Shown: piece after piece, positions 1 to 5,275 of the stretch
Position numbering within the stretch: the stretch's first letter is position 1
Layout of the letters: every line of letters starts with the position of its first letter
Assembly (NCBI GenBank): GCA_030688225.1
Contig: JAUYIO010000040.1
Location: forward strand, 1-8,370
DNA from: Nanobdellota archaeon
Lineage (GTDB): Archaea > Nanobdellota > Nanobdellia > Pacearchaeales > GW2011-AR1
Reading direction: 5' to 3'
Length of the DNA stretch: 8,370 nucleotides
Notes under the pieces: model-generated
Told to the model about the DNA's origin: nothing
The model's input: the letters and a program-made list of their open reading frames with translations, nothing else
Databases searched by the model: none
Made by a program: the position numbers and the translations under genes

Positions 1-632
1 CTTTCAAAATTTTTAATAGATTTTTAGATAAAAAACATTCTTATATTGACTTAGGATCCTGGATAGGCTCTACAGTTCTCTATGGCTCTCAATTATCAAA
101 ATATTGTTACGCGATAGATTCTGATGCTATTGCAATGAATATACTAAATCACAATTTGAAATTAAATCCTAAAATAAAAAACAAAGTCAAAACTTTTGAA
201 ATTTGTATTTCAAATAAAAAAGGCTACGAATTCTTAGGGAATAACAGGCGAGGTTTTGGAGATAGTACATCAAGCATCTTTTTGGAAGATAACAAACACA
301 AAATAAAATGTATTTCTTTTAAAAAATTTCTAGAAAAGGAAAAAATTACCAACTGCAATTTCATTAAAATAGATGTAGAGGGAGCAGAAATAAAGATATT
401 ACAAAATATAAAACAATATTTGAAAAAAGAAAAACCAACAATACATCTTTCTTTACATCCTTGGTTATTTAAAAATTTAAATAAAGATTCCACAAAAATT
501 TTAGATTCAATTAATTCTTATAGGAATATCTTCACAAATAAGGGAAAAAAAATTTCTCAAAAAGAATTTGTCTCAAAGATAAATAAAGGAAAGGGTTTTG
601 ACGTTGTAATTGCTGATAAAAATTGGGCTTAA
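1..632 (+). CDS. FkbM-family SAM-dependent methyltransferase, 5'-truncated by window edge
   Basis: The reading frame is open from base 3 to the TAA at 630-632, so the gene starts upstream of the window; the ATG at 135 is internal because the SAM-binding motif lies before it. The first conserved block, YIDLGSWIGSTV (from about base 42), matches motif I of class I methyltransferases (glycine-rich SAM loop), and YCYAIDSD is the following acidic strand. IDVEGAE at 369-389 is the hallmark of the FkbM family (Methyltransf_21), and LSLHPWLF follows it as usual. Family members O-methylate sugars, lipids or secondary metabolites and often sit in surface-glycan loci; the substrate cannot be told from this fragment. 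The gene is convergent with rpoN, separated by 37 bases of AT-rich sequence. Family assignment is firm, substrate unknown. Confidence 0.9.
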   Translation, partial: FKIFNRFLDKKHSYIDLGSWIGSTVLYGSQLSKYCYAIDSDAIAMNILNHNLKLNPKIKNKVKTFEICISNKKGYEFLGNNRRGFGDSTSSIFLEDNKHKIKCISFKKFLEKEKITNCNFIKIDVEGAEIKILQNIKQYLKKEKPTIHLSLHPWLFKNLNKDSTKILDSINSYRNIFTNKGKKISQKEFVSKINKGKGFDVVIADKNWA

Positions 633-669
633 CTTTTCTTAAACAGATTTTAGAAATATTAATTAAACC

Positions 670-867
670 TTACGATTTCTTAAACTTACTAACTAACTCA
701 ATTAAATCTGTTTGTCCTAAAAATACAGAACGGCAACAAAATCTTTCTACATTTAAATCATCTAAGATTTTTTTTGGACTTTCACCTTCTGAAACTCTCT
801 TTTCAAATTCTTCCCACAACTGTCCAACAGGCTTACCACATGAAAAACATCTAACTGGAATTATCAT
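670..867 (-). CDS. rpoN: DNA-directed RNA polymerase subunit N (Rpb10 homologue)
   Basis: This 65-residue protein has the length and motif set of archaeal RpoN/eukaryotic Rpb10: an N-terminal MIIPVRCFSCGKP with the CxxC half of the zinc site at residues 7-10, and the RFCCR motif at residues 43-47 giving the paired cysteines. Rpb10 is a small zinc-bundle subunit that stabilises the Rpb3/Rpb11 (RpoD/RpoL) assembly platform of RNA polymerase. The start is fixed by the invariant MI(I/V)PVRC beginning. The gene stands alone on the minus strand, convergent with the methyltransferase and divergent from the ABC operon, whereas many archaea encode it with the rpoD-uS13-uS11 genes. A TATA-like box about 26 bases before the ATG suggests a leaderless transcript. 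The opposite-strand frame across 623-895 is a shadow. Confidence 0.97.
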   Translation of the reverse strand: MIIPVRCFSCGKPVGQLWEEFEKRVSEGESPKKILDDLNVERFCCRSVFLGQTDLIELVSKFKKS

Positions 868-888
868 ATATTTAATTCTTAAAAGCAG

Positions 889-897
889 TTTTTAAAA
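889..897 (-). promoter_or_regulatory. TATA-like box for rpoN (leaderless transcript)
   Basis: On the minus strand the sequence reads TTTTAAAAA, centred about 26-27 bases upstream of the rpoN ATG at 867. In archaea transcription starts about 25 bases downstream of the TATA centre, so the RNA should begin at or next to the start codon. No Shine-Dalgarno motif lies between box and ATG, which fits leaderless initiation. The core is palindromic, so on sequence alone it could also act on the plus strand. Confidence 0.6.
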
Positions 898-920
898 CTT
901 ACTACTTTGCATTAGTTAAC

Positions 921-928
921 TTTAAATA
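921..928 (+). promoter_or_regulatory. TATA-like box for the ABC transporter operon
   Basis: TTTAAATA, the same octamer as at the eL21 promoter (5249-5256). It predicts a start near 948-952, leaving a leader of about 40 bases before the ATG at 990. That leader holds the pseudoknot-capable element at 955-984. The box lies about 24 bases from the oppositely oriented rpoN box, so the two promoters are back to back. Confidence 0.55.
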
Positions 929-954
929 TGTCTTTATCTGTGAAGTTTAGAGGT

Positions 955-984
955 GCCTTGACTCAGACAAGGCTTATTTCTGAG
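955..984 (+). promoter_or_regulatory. Candidate H-type pseudoknot or operator dyad in the ABC operon leader
   Basis: GCCTTG (955-960) is perfectly complementary to CAAGGC (968-973). The intervening loop contains CTCAGA (962-967), which is perfectly complementary to TCTGAG (979-984). The order stem 1, loop, stem 2, stem 1', loop, stem 2' is that of an H-type pseudoknot: two 6-bp stems, a 1-base first loop (961), no junction base, and a 5-base last loop (974-978). Stem 2 ends five bases before the ATPase ATG, so folding could block initiation. Bases 951-973 are 13/23 G+C in an AT-rich region. The first inverted repeat could instead be a protein operator. I do not recognise it as a known riboswitch class. 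Confidence 0.5.
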
Positions 985-989
985 CTAAA

Positions 990-1688
990 ATGAACAACAC
1001 AAACACGATAATAAAATTAGACAATGTGGAAAAACACTATCAAATGGGAGAAAGCATAGTCAAAGCTCTTGATGGAGTAGATGTAACAATCAACAAAGGA
1101 GATTTTGTAGTTATTATTGGCCCGAGCGGTTCTGGAAAATCTACAATGATGAACATGGTGGGAGCTTTAGATTTGGCAACAAAAGGAGAAATATTTTTAG
1201 AAGGACAAGACATAGAACATTTGGAAGAATCAGACTTAGCCCAGATTCGTGGAAGAAAAATAGGTTTTGTTTTTCAGACTTTTAATTTAATTCCAACTCT
1301 TACAGCTTTGGGAAATATTACTCTCCCAATGATTTTTCAAGGACTAAGTGATGAAGAAAGAAATATCAGAGGAGAAAAAATTCTTCAAGATGTAAAATTG
1401 TCTCACAGAAAAAATCATCTTCCAAATGAGCTTTCAGGAGGAGAAAGACAAAGAGTTGCAATAGGAAGAGCCTTGGCAAATAATCCTGAAGTAATCCTTG
1501 CCGACGAGCCAACAGGAAATCTTGATTCAAAAACAGGATTGGAAATTATGGGTCTCTTCCAGGATTTAAACAAAAAAGGAAAAACAATTATTCTTGTAAC
1601 TCATGATTTGAGTCTTGTAAAATACGCAACAAAAGTTTTAAAAATACGTGATGGGAAAATAGAACACGAAACAAGGAGTAAAAAATGA
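990..1688 (+). CDS. ABC transporter ATP-binding protein, MacB/LolD type
   Basis: This 232-residue ATPase has every nucleotide-binding motif intact: an A-loop tyrosine (Y17), Walker A GPSGSGKS (44-51), Q-loop Q96 in FVFQTFNL, signature LSGGE (148-152), Walker B VILADE (168-173) with catalytic E173, D-loop NLD (177-179) and switch H205. The LSGGERQRVAIGRAL and ADEPTGNLDS blocks and the length are typical of the LolD/MacB/FtsE group (type VII ABC systems, for example the structurally known MJ0796). It should dimerise in the cytoplasm and drive the MacB/FtsX-type permease encoded at 3445-4659. The ATG at 990 follows a leader with no clear Shine-Dalgarno but with a pseudoknot-capable element. The stop codon overlaps the next ATG (ATGA), indicating translational coupling. 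Confidence 0.96.
   Translation: MNNTNTIIKLDNVEKHYQMGESIVKALDGVDVTINKGDFVVIIGPSGSGKSTMMNMVGALDLATKGEIFLEGQDIEHLEESDLAQIRGRKIGFVFQTFNLIPTLTALGNITLPMIFQGLSDEERNIRGEKILQDVKLSHRKNHLPNELSGGERQRVAIGRALANNPEVILADEPTGNLDSKTGLEIMGLFQDLNKKGKTIILVTHDLSLVKYATKVLKIRDGKIEHETRSKK
1673..1678 (+). promoter_or_regulatory. Shine-Dalgarno for the cysteine-rich small protein
   Basis: AAGGAG lies six bases before the ATG at 1685, within the end of the ATPase gene. It is one of the few clear Shine-Dalgarno motifs in the window. It supports the 1685 start and the reality of this small gene. Confidence 0.6.
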
Positions 1689-1897
1689 ATTCAGAAAATC
1701 ATATTGGAGCAATAGTGCATGAATCTTGTCCAGCAGCAATAAACTATTGTACATGCCCTCTCTTAAGTGAAAGAATTTGTGGAGGGAGAGAAGGAGACTT
1801 CAGAACTTGTGGAGCATATCAAGAATATGTCTTAGGAGATGTAACAAAAAATTTGCCTCTTGTTTCAAGGTATTCACAAAATCAAAATGAAAAATAA
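1685..1897 (+). CDS. Small cysteine-rich protein of unknown function in the ABC operon
   Basis: This 70-residue protein is not one I recognise. It has five cysteines, at residues 15, 22, 24, 32 and 42, clustered in the first two thirds (SCPAAINYCTCPL, RICGG, FRTCGAYQEY), a pattern that suits a metal or Fe-S site, or a redox role. It has no signal peptide or membrane segment, so it is probably cytosolic unless the transporter exports it. A good Shine-Dalgarno six bases upstream and an ATGA overlap with the ATPase stop support translation. Its 3' end overlaps the probable start of the next gene (1887) by 11 bases. Position directly after the ATPase suggests a role as an accessory factor or cargo of the transporter, but that is inference only. 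Confidence 0.72.
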   Translation: MNSENHIGAIVHESCPAAINYCTCPLLSERICGGREGDFRTCGAYQEYVLGDVTKNLPLVSRYSQNQNEK

Positions 1898-2204
1898 AAA
1901 TAGACAAAAGATTGGACAAGGAAAAGGAATTGAAGTGCGGATTGATGATGTAATTTTAAGTACTAAAGAAGGGCCTTCAAAAATTGTGGAGTTGTTACAG
2001 GAAAATTTGACTCAGCCAAACCATTATTGGAAAAGAATTTTTACAGACGGAGAAGGAGTTTCCAGAATAATGCAAAATTATATTGAAACCCTTAAAAGAG
2101 GAGGGTTAGATATTGGAAAAGGAGAGGCTCAATATGGTTATAGGATGCCTTTAGAACCAAACCAATTTGGAAGAAAGGAATTAATAATTTTTACAAGAAA
2201 ATGA
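1887..2204 (+). CDS. Hypothetical protein (105 aa) in the ABC operon
   Basis: I choose the ATG at 1887, preceded by CAAA, over the in-frame TTG at 1860, which would run 38 bases into the previous gene. The product is 105 residues, basic and hydrophilic, with no signal peptide, no membrane segment and no cysteine. The middle (SKIVELLQENL, then GVSRIMQNYIETLKRGG) looks helical, and the C-terminus (KELIIFTRK) ends in a hydrophobic strand. No family is recognised. It overlaps the preceding stop by 11 bases and shares an ATGA overlap with the next start, so it is very probably co-translated with its neighbours. Its N-terminus MKNK is repeated at the start of the next two genes, probably reflecting an A-rich initiation context rather than homology. 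Confidence 0.7.
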   Translation: MKNKNRQKIGQGKGIEVRIDDVILSTKEGPSKIVELLQENLTQPNHYWKRIFTDGEGVSRIMQNYIETLKRGGLDIGKGEAQYGYRMPLEPNQFGRKELIIFTRK

Positions 2205-2557
2205 AAAACAAAGAAAAAATCAAACCTGAAGAATTTAGTTTGCTCGGGATGTACGGGAATAAAGAAATTTTTGAGAAAAGATCTAAACAAGGTTATACAG
2301 AAGTAGCACATGGTTCTGGAGAATGGATTGGGGATAAAAGGATTGTTTCATTATGGATTTTTTATCACCCCAAGAGAAGATTCTTAAATTTTGTTACAAC
2401 ATACGAATATCCAAAATTCTTTGTCGGAACAAATATGCATGGAAAACCATTTGAAAGTATTTACACTGAAAAAGGGTTTGAAAAATATATGGTGAAAAAT
2501 AAAATTAAAGTTGGGAAAAGAGTAAACTTAAAAGAGATTCTTGATAGATGGAATTAA
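2201..2557 (+). CDS. Hypothetical protein (118 aa) in the ABC operon
   Basis: This 118-residue soluble protein is rich in aromatic and basic residues. It has no signal peptide, membrane segment or cysteine. An aromatic central part (IVSLWIFYHPKRRFLNF, then TTYEYPKFFVG) looks like a small beta sheet followed by a lysine-rich helical end. I recognise no family. The start overlaps the upstream stop (ATGA, 2201-2204), and the TAA stop is one base from the next ATG (TAAAATG), placing it firmly within the operon. With the preceding gene it separates the ATPase and cysteine-rich gene from the extracytoplasmic and permease genes. Function cannot be assigned. Confidence 0.72.
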   Translation: MKNKEKIKPEEFSLLGMYGNKEIFEKRSKQGYTEVAHGSGEWIGDKRIVSLWIFYHPKRRFLNFVTTYEYPKFFVGTNMHGKPFESIYTEKGFEKYMVKNKIKVGKRVNLKEILDRWN

Positions 2558-2558
2558 A

Positions 2559-3440
2559 ATGAAAAATAAAAAAATCTTTTTAACAATCTCAGCAATTTTC
2601 TTAGTTCTCACTCTCTTAAACTTTGCATCTGCAATTACAATTAAAGATGTTGAAAGTTCTCCGAGTGAAGTTGCTCCTGGGCAGAGAGTAGATACAACAA
2701 TAAGAATAGAAAATATCTTTGATTACGACGTTTCAAATATAAATGTGAAGATGGATTTATCAACAGCACCTTTTGCACCACACCAGTCAAGTTCTGAAAA
2801 ATTTCTTGACGCTCTTGATTCAGAAGAAGACGAAGATTTTACTTTCAAGTTGGTAGCACTTCCAGAAACAGCGTCGGGTATTTATAAAATACCTGTAGAA
2901 ATAACCTATGAAGATAATGAAGGAATAAACAAATCAAAAAAAGAAACGATAAGTTTGGTTGTGAATTCTAATCCTGAACTGAAAATTTCTCTTGATGATT
3001 CAGCAACGCTTATCAAAGGACAAGAGAACGAAATATCTATCAAGATAATAAATTCTGGTTTATCTGATGTAAAATTTGTTTATCTTACAATTAGCGATAG
3101 CATAGGGATTAATTTTCTTTCAGAGAAAGAGCAATACATTGGAGATATTGACAGTGATGATTTTGACACTATACGATATAGTGCATACATAAGCAAGACT
3201 TCTTCAAATCTGATAAACACCCCTGTTGTATTAAAATATAAAGATTCTACAAACAAAGATTTTCTTGAAACAAAAACACTTTCTTTAAGAGTTTATTCTC
3301 TTGAGGAAGCACAAAATCTCGGAATTGTTGAAAAACCAAGTTATACTTTATATTATATTCTTGGAGCAATTGTTTTAATCTACCTTGTCTATAGATGGAG
3401 AAAAAAAAGAAGATTGAGAAAATTAAAAGAAGGAAGATAA
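2559..3440 (+). CDS. Secreted, membrane-anchored Ig-like (COG1361/CARDB-type) protein of the ABC system
   Basis: The ATG at 2559 is chosen over the in-frame TTG at 2541 because it starts exactly at a signal peptide: MKNKK, a hydrophobic core to about residue 20, and a likely cut after ASA (25). The 293-residue product then has two beta-rich Ig-like modules, about 26-137 and 139-248, each beginning in the style of CARDB/NEW3 domains (SPSEVAPGQRVDTTIRIEN; ATLIKGQENEISIKIINSG). A single C-terminal transmembrane helix (about 262-279) and a strongly basic tail (RKKRRLRKLK) follow, so most of the protein faces outside and the tail is cytoplasmic. Archaeal COG1361 proteins often neighbour MacB-like ATPase/permease pairs, where they may act as the extracytoplasmic adaptor. 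One base separates it from the upstream gene and four from the permease. Domain class likely, precise role inferred. Confidence 0.85.
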   Translation: MKNKKIFLTISAIFLVLTLLNFASAITIKDVESSPSEVAPGQRVDTTIRIENIFDYDVSNINVKMDLSTAPFAPHQSSSEKFLDALDSEEDEDFTFKLVALPETASGIYKIPVEITYEDNEGINKSKKETISLVVNSNPELKISLDDSATLIKGQENEISIKIINSGLSDVKFVYLTISDSIGINFLSEKEQYIGDIDSDDFDTIRYSAYISKTSSNLINTPVVLKYKDSTNKDFLETKTLSLRVYSLEEAQNLGIVEKPSYTLYYILGAIVLIYLVYRWRKKRRLRKLKEGR

Positions 3441-3444
3441 TCTA

Positions 3445-4659
3445 ATGAATCTCAGCTATTTCTCTCTTGCATTCAATAACCTTAGAAGAAGAAAACTTCG
3501 TTCTTGGCTAACAATGATTGGAATTTTTATAGGTATCGCTGCAGTGGTTGCTTTAATTTCTCTTGGACAAGGTCTACAAGGATATATCAACCAACAATTT
3601 GAACAATTAGGAGGAGATAAAATAATAATACAAAGTAAAACTATTGGACCGCCAGGTTCAAACACAAACCCGAATTTAATTTTAACAAGTAAAGATTTGG
3701 AAGTTATAAGAAATGTTCGTGGAGTTGAACAGGCAGAAGGAATTTTAATGAAGACAGGCCCGGTAACTTTTAAAGATCAGACGGAAATTGTTTTCATAAT
3801 TGGTGGAAATGAAGATTACCTTGATTTATTTGGAGATGTTGATGCTCTGAAAGTCATAGAAGGAAGACAATTAAAAGATGAAGATAAATCAAAAATTGTC
3901 GTTGGAAATAATCATGTTTTTGGAGATTTATGGGATAAAAAAGTGGAAATAGGAAATAGTCTGGAAATAGAAAGTGAAAATTTCAAAGTAATTGGAGTTG
4001 TAAAAAAACAAGGAAATCCTTTTGACGACAATTCTGTTTGGATGCAAAAAGAAACAATGGCAGAATTACTAAATGTGGAAGATGAAGAAAGCCAAATTGT
4101 TGTAAAAGTCGCTACTGGTTTCAACCCAGAGGAAGTTTCAGAAGACATAGAGAGGAAATTAAGAAATTTCAGAGACGAAAAAGAAGGACAAGAAACTTTT
4201 AATGTTCAAACAGCAGGACAACTTTTGGAAACTTTTTCAAATATCTTTTCAGTTGTTCAGGCAGTTCTCGTAGGGATAGCAGCCATTTCTCTCTTGGTTG
4301 GAGGGATAGGAATTATGAATACGATGTATACTTCTGTTTTAGAAAGAACAAAAGAGATAGGAACAATGAAAGCAATTGGTGCCAAAAATTCAGACATATT
4401 ATTTATATTCTTGATTGAGTCAGGACTTTTAGGTTTAGTTGGAGGAGCAATTGGAGTTGCAATAGGAATTGGATTAGGAAAAACTGCAGAATACATTGCA
4501 ACAAATGCTCTCGGAACGCCCTTACTTCAGGCAATTTTCCCGTGGTATTTAATAGTTGGAGCATTATCATTTTCTTTTTTAATTGGTTCTCTATCAGGAA
4601 TTCTCCCAGCAATACAAGCTTCTAAAATGAAACCTGCTGACGCATTGAGGTATGAATAA
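3445..4659 (+). CDS. ABC transporter permease, MacB/FtsX family
   Basis: The 404-residue protein has the full MacB layout: a basic cytoplasmic start (NNLRRRKLRS), transmembrane helix 1 (about 21-42), a long extracytoplasmic MacB core domain (about 45-262), then three helices (about 266-292, 317-345 and 366-390) forming the FtsX domain. The segment SVLERTKEIGTMKAIGAK (297-314) is the conserved cytoplasmic coupling region that meets the ATPase, and the PADALRYE ending is characteristic. It should form a dimer driven by the ATPase at 990-1688. MacB-type systems move substrates on the outer side of the membrane or transmit force rather than importing solutes. The permease is encoded apart from its ATPase, with four genes between them. 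The stop shares one base with the next ATG. Confidence 0.95.
   Translation: MNLSYFSLAFNNLRRRKLRSWLTMIGIFIGIAAVVALISLGQGLQGYINQQFEQLGGDKIIIQSKTIGPPGSNTNPNLILTSKDLEVIRNVRGVEQAEGILMKTGPVTFKDQTEIVFIIGGNEDYLDLFGDVDALKVIEGRQLKDEDKSKIVVGNNHVFGDLWDKKVEIGNSLEIESENFKVIGVVKKQGNPFDDNSVWMQKETMAELLNVEDEESQIVVKVATGFNPEEVSEDIERKLRNFRDEKEGQETFNVQTAGQLLETFSNIFSVVQAVLVGIAAISLLVGGIGIMNTMYTSVLERTKEIGTMKAIGAKNSDILFIFLIESGLLGLVGGAIGVAIGIGLGKTAEYIATNALGTPLLQAIFPWYLIVGALSFSFLIGSLSGILPAIQASKMKPADALRYE
4647..4651 (+). promoter_or_regulatory. Shine-Dalgarno for the HExxH small protein
   Basis: GAGGT lies seven bases before the ATG at 4659, inside the end of the permease gene. It supports this start and coupling to the permease. 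Confidence 0.5.
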
Positions 4660-4988
4660 TGATAAATATTAACAAGATTGTTTTTGGAAATGAGGAAGAG
4701 TTTATTAATTTTATAAACCAACACAATACTCTTAGCAGAGAACAAAAAAGAGAATTTGTTGAACACGAAAAAGCTCATTATGATAAAGCTCTTGAATTAG
4801 GATTTAATCCTGTTTATGGATGGTCTCAATACGGGATAAAGTTGCCATTTGTAAATAAATATCTCTCTTACAAAATGGCCCATGTAACTATAAAAATTAC
4901 TTCTGAGAAAATACCTTGTATTAAAAAGATTGTTGACGCCCCAAAAAATCCATCCTTTCTAGATAAACTTTACAGTAAATTATTCTAA
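4659..4988 (+). CDS. Small HExxH-containing protein, last gene of the ABC operon
   Basis: The 109-residue protein contains FVEHEKAHYDKALELG; HEKAH (residues 36-40) fits the HExxH zinc-binding motif of zincin metallopeptidases, with E37 as the would-be catalytic glutamate. The charged lysine between E37 and H40 is unusual for active zincins, where these positions are normally uncharged, and no third ligand is obvious (E82 or E46 are possible). It is also much smaller than most metalloproteases, so it may be a metal-binding relic or a chance match. There is no signal peptide or membrane helix; the C-terminus is basic. It starts on the last base of the permease stop and has a GAGGT Shine-Dalgarno. 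Not a family I can name; protease function is only a possibility. Confidence 0.75.
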   Translation: MININKIVFGNEEEFINFINQHNTLSREQKREFVEHEKAHYDKALELGFNPVYGWSQYGIKLPFVNKYLSYKMAHVTIKITSEKIPCIKKIVDAPKNPSFLDKLYSKLF

Positions 4989-5002
4989 AAACAATACAAA
5001 TG

Positions 5003-5010
5003 TTTAAAAA
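5003..5010 (+). promoter_or_regulatory. TATA-like box for the zinc-ribbon gene
   Basis: TTTAAAAA is centred 48 bases before the ATG at 5055, predicting a start near 5031 and a leader of about 23 bases. The G-rich stretch AAGGGG (5043-5048) lies six bases before the ATG and may serve as a weak Shine-Dalgarno. It is the only good box in the 66-base gap after the ABC operon. Confidence 0.45.
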
Positions 5011-5054
5011 ACAAATTTCCCTTTCAACATAACCAAAATAATAAGGGGCGTAAA

Positions 5055-5231
5055 ATGAAAAAATGCATTGACTGTGGTTCTGGAATTGATCAGGGTTCTG
5101 TAATTGATTTTTGTGAGAGGTGCGGCATACAAACTTTTGGAAGAAAAATGTTTGACGCTATTGTGCAAAATATGGAAAATGCAAGGAATAATGGGGATTT
5201 GTTACACACAAAAAAAGAGGGTCTTGAATAA
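5055..5231 (+). CDS. Small zinc-ribbon protein (58 aa)
   Basis: The ATG at 5055 opens a 58-codon frame ending with TAA at 5229-5231. The N-terminal half carries two CxxCG knuckles, CIDCGSG (C4, C7) and FCERCGIQTFG (C20, C23), a complete four-cysteine zinc ribbon with a 12-residue spacer. The second half (KMFDAIVQNMENARNNGDLL) is a predicted amphipathic helix with a charged tail. The architecture resembles small zinc-ribbon proteins I have seen in DPANN archaea, but I know of no assigned function; binding of nucleic acid or protein is plausible. It has its own TATA-like box and G-rich leader and lies between the ABC operon and the ribosomal operon, same strand as both. It is short enough to be missed by length-filtered gene calls. 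Confidence 0.85.
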   Translation: MKKCIDCGSGIDQGSVIDFCERCGIQTFGRKMFDAIVQNMENARNNGDLLHTKKEGLE

Positions 5232-5245
5232 TTTCTAAAGGATAC

Positions 5246-5251
5246 TTTTTT
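5246..5251 (+). terminator. T-run after the zinc-ribbon gene, overlapping the next promoter
   Basis: Six consecutive T residues lie 15 bases after the zinc-ribbon stop. Archaeal polymerase terminates at oligo-T without needing a hairpin, so this may end the upstream transcript. Three of the T residues also belong to the TATA-like box of the eL21 operon (5249-5256). Confidence 0.35.
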
Positions 5252-5256
5252 AAATA
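5249..5256 (+). promoter_or_regulatory. TATA-like box for the eL21-rpoF-rpoD operon (leaderless)
   Basis: TTTAAATA is centred about 23-24 bases before the eL21 ATG at 5276, with a purine-rich AAAGGA just upstream (5236-5241) as a possible BRE. Transcription should start at or within a few bases of the ATG. No Shine-Dalgarno is present in the short interval, consistent with a leaderless first gene. Confidence 0.6.
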
Positions 5257-5275
5257 GAATATTTCTGGATATTTC

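Noticed and set aside
623..895. Plus-strand open frame of 90 codons
   Set aside because: It lies entirely antisense to rpoN, whose zinc motifs make the minus-strand gene certain, and its translation shows no recognisable domain.
1860..1886. Upstream TTG start for the 105-aa protein
   Set aside because: It would overlap the cysteine-rich gene by 38 bases; the ATG at 1887 has the AAA-ATG context of its neighbours.
2541..2558. Upstream TTG start for the Ig-like protein
   Set aside because: It would place extra residues before a well-formed signal peptide that begins at the ATG at 2559.
4257..4778. Minus-strand open frames opposite the permease end
   Set aside because: They are reverse-strand shadows of the permease and of the HExxH gene; no motif, promoter or neighbour supports them.
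5019..5047. Inverted repeat CCCTT / AAGGG before the zinc-ribbon gene
   Set aside because: Only five base pairs around a 19-base loop, and the first arm lies before the predicted transcription start.
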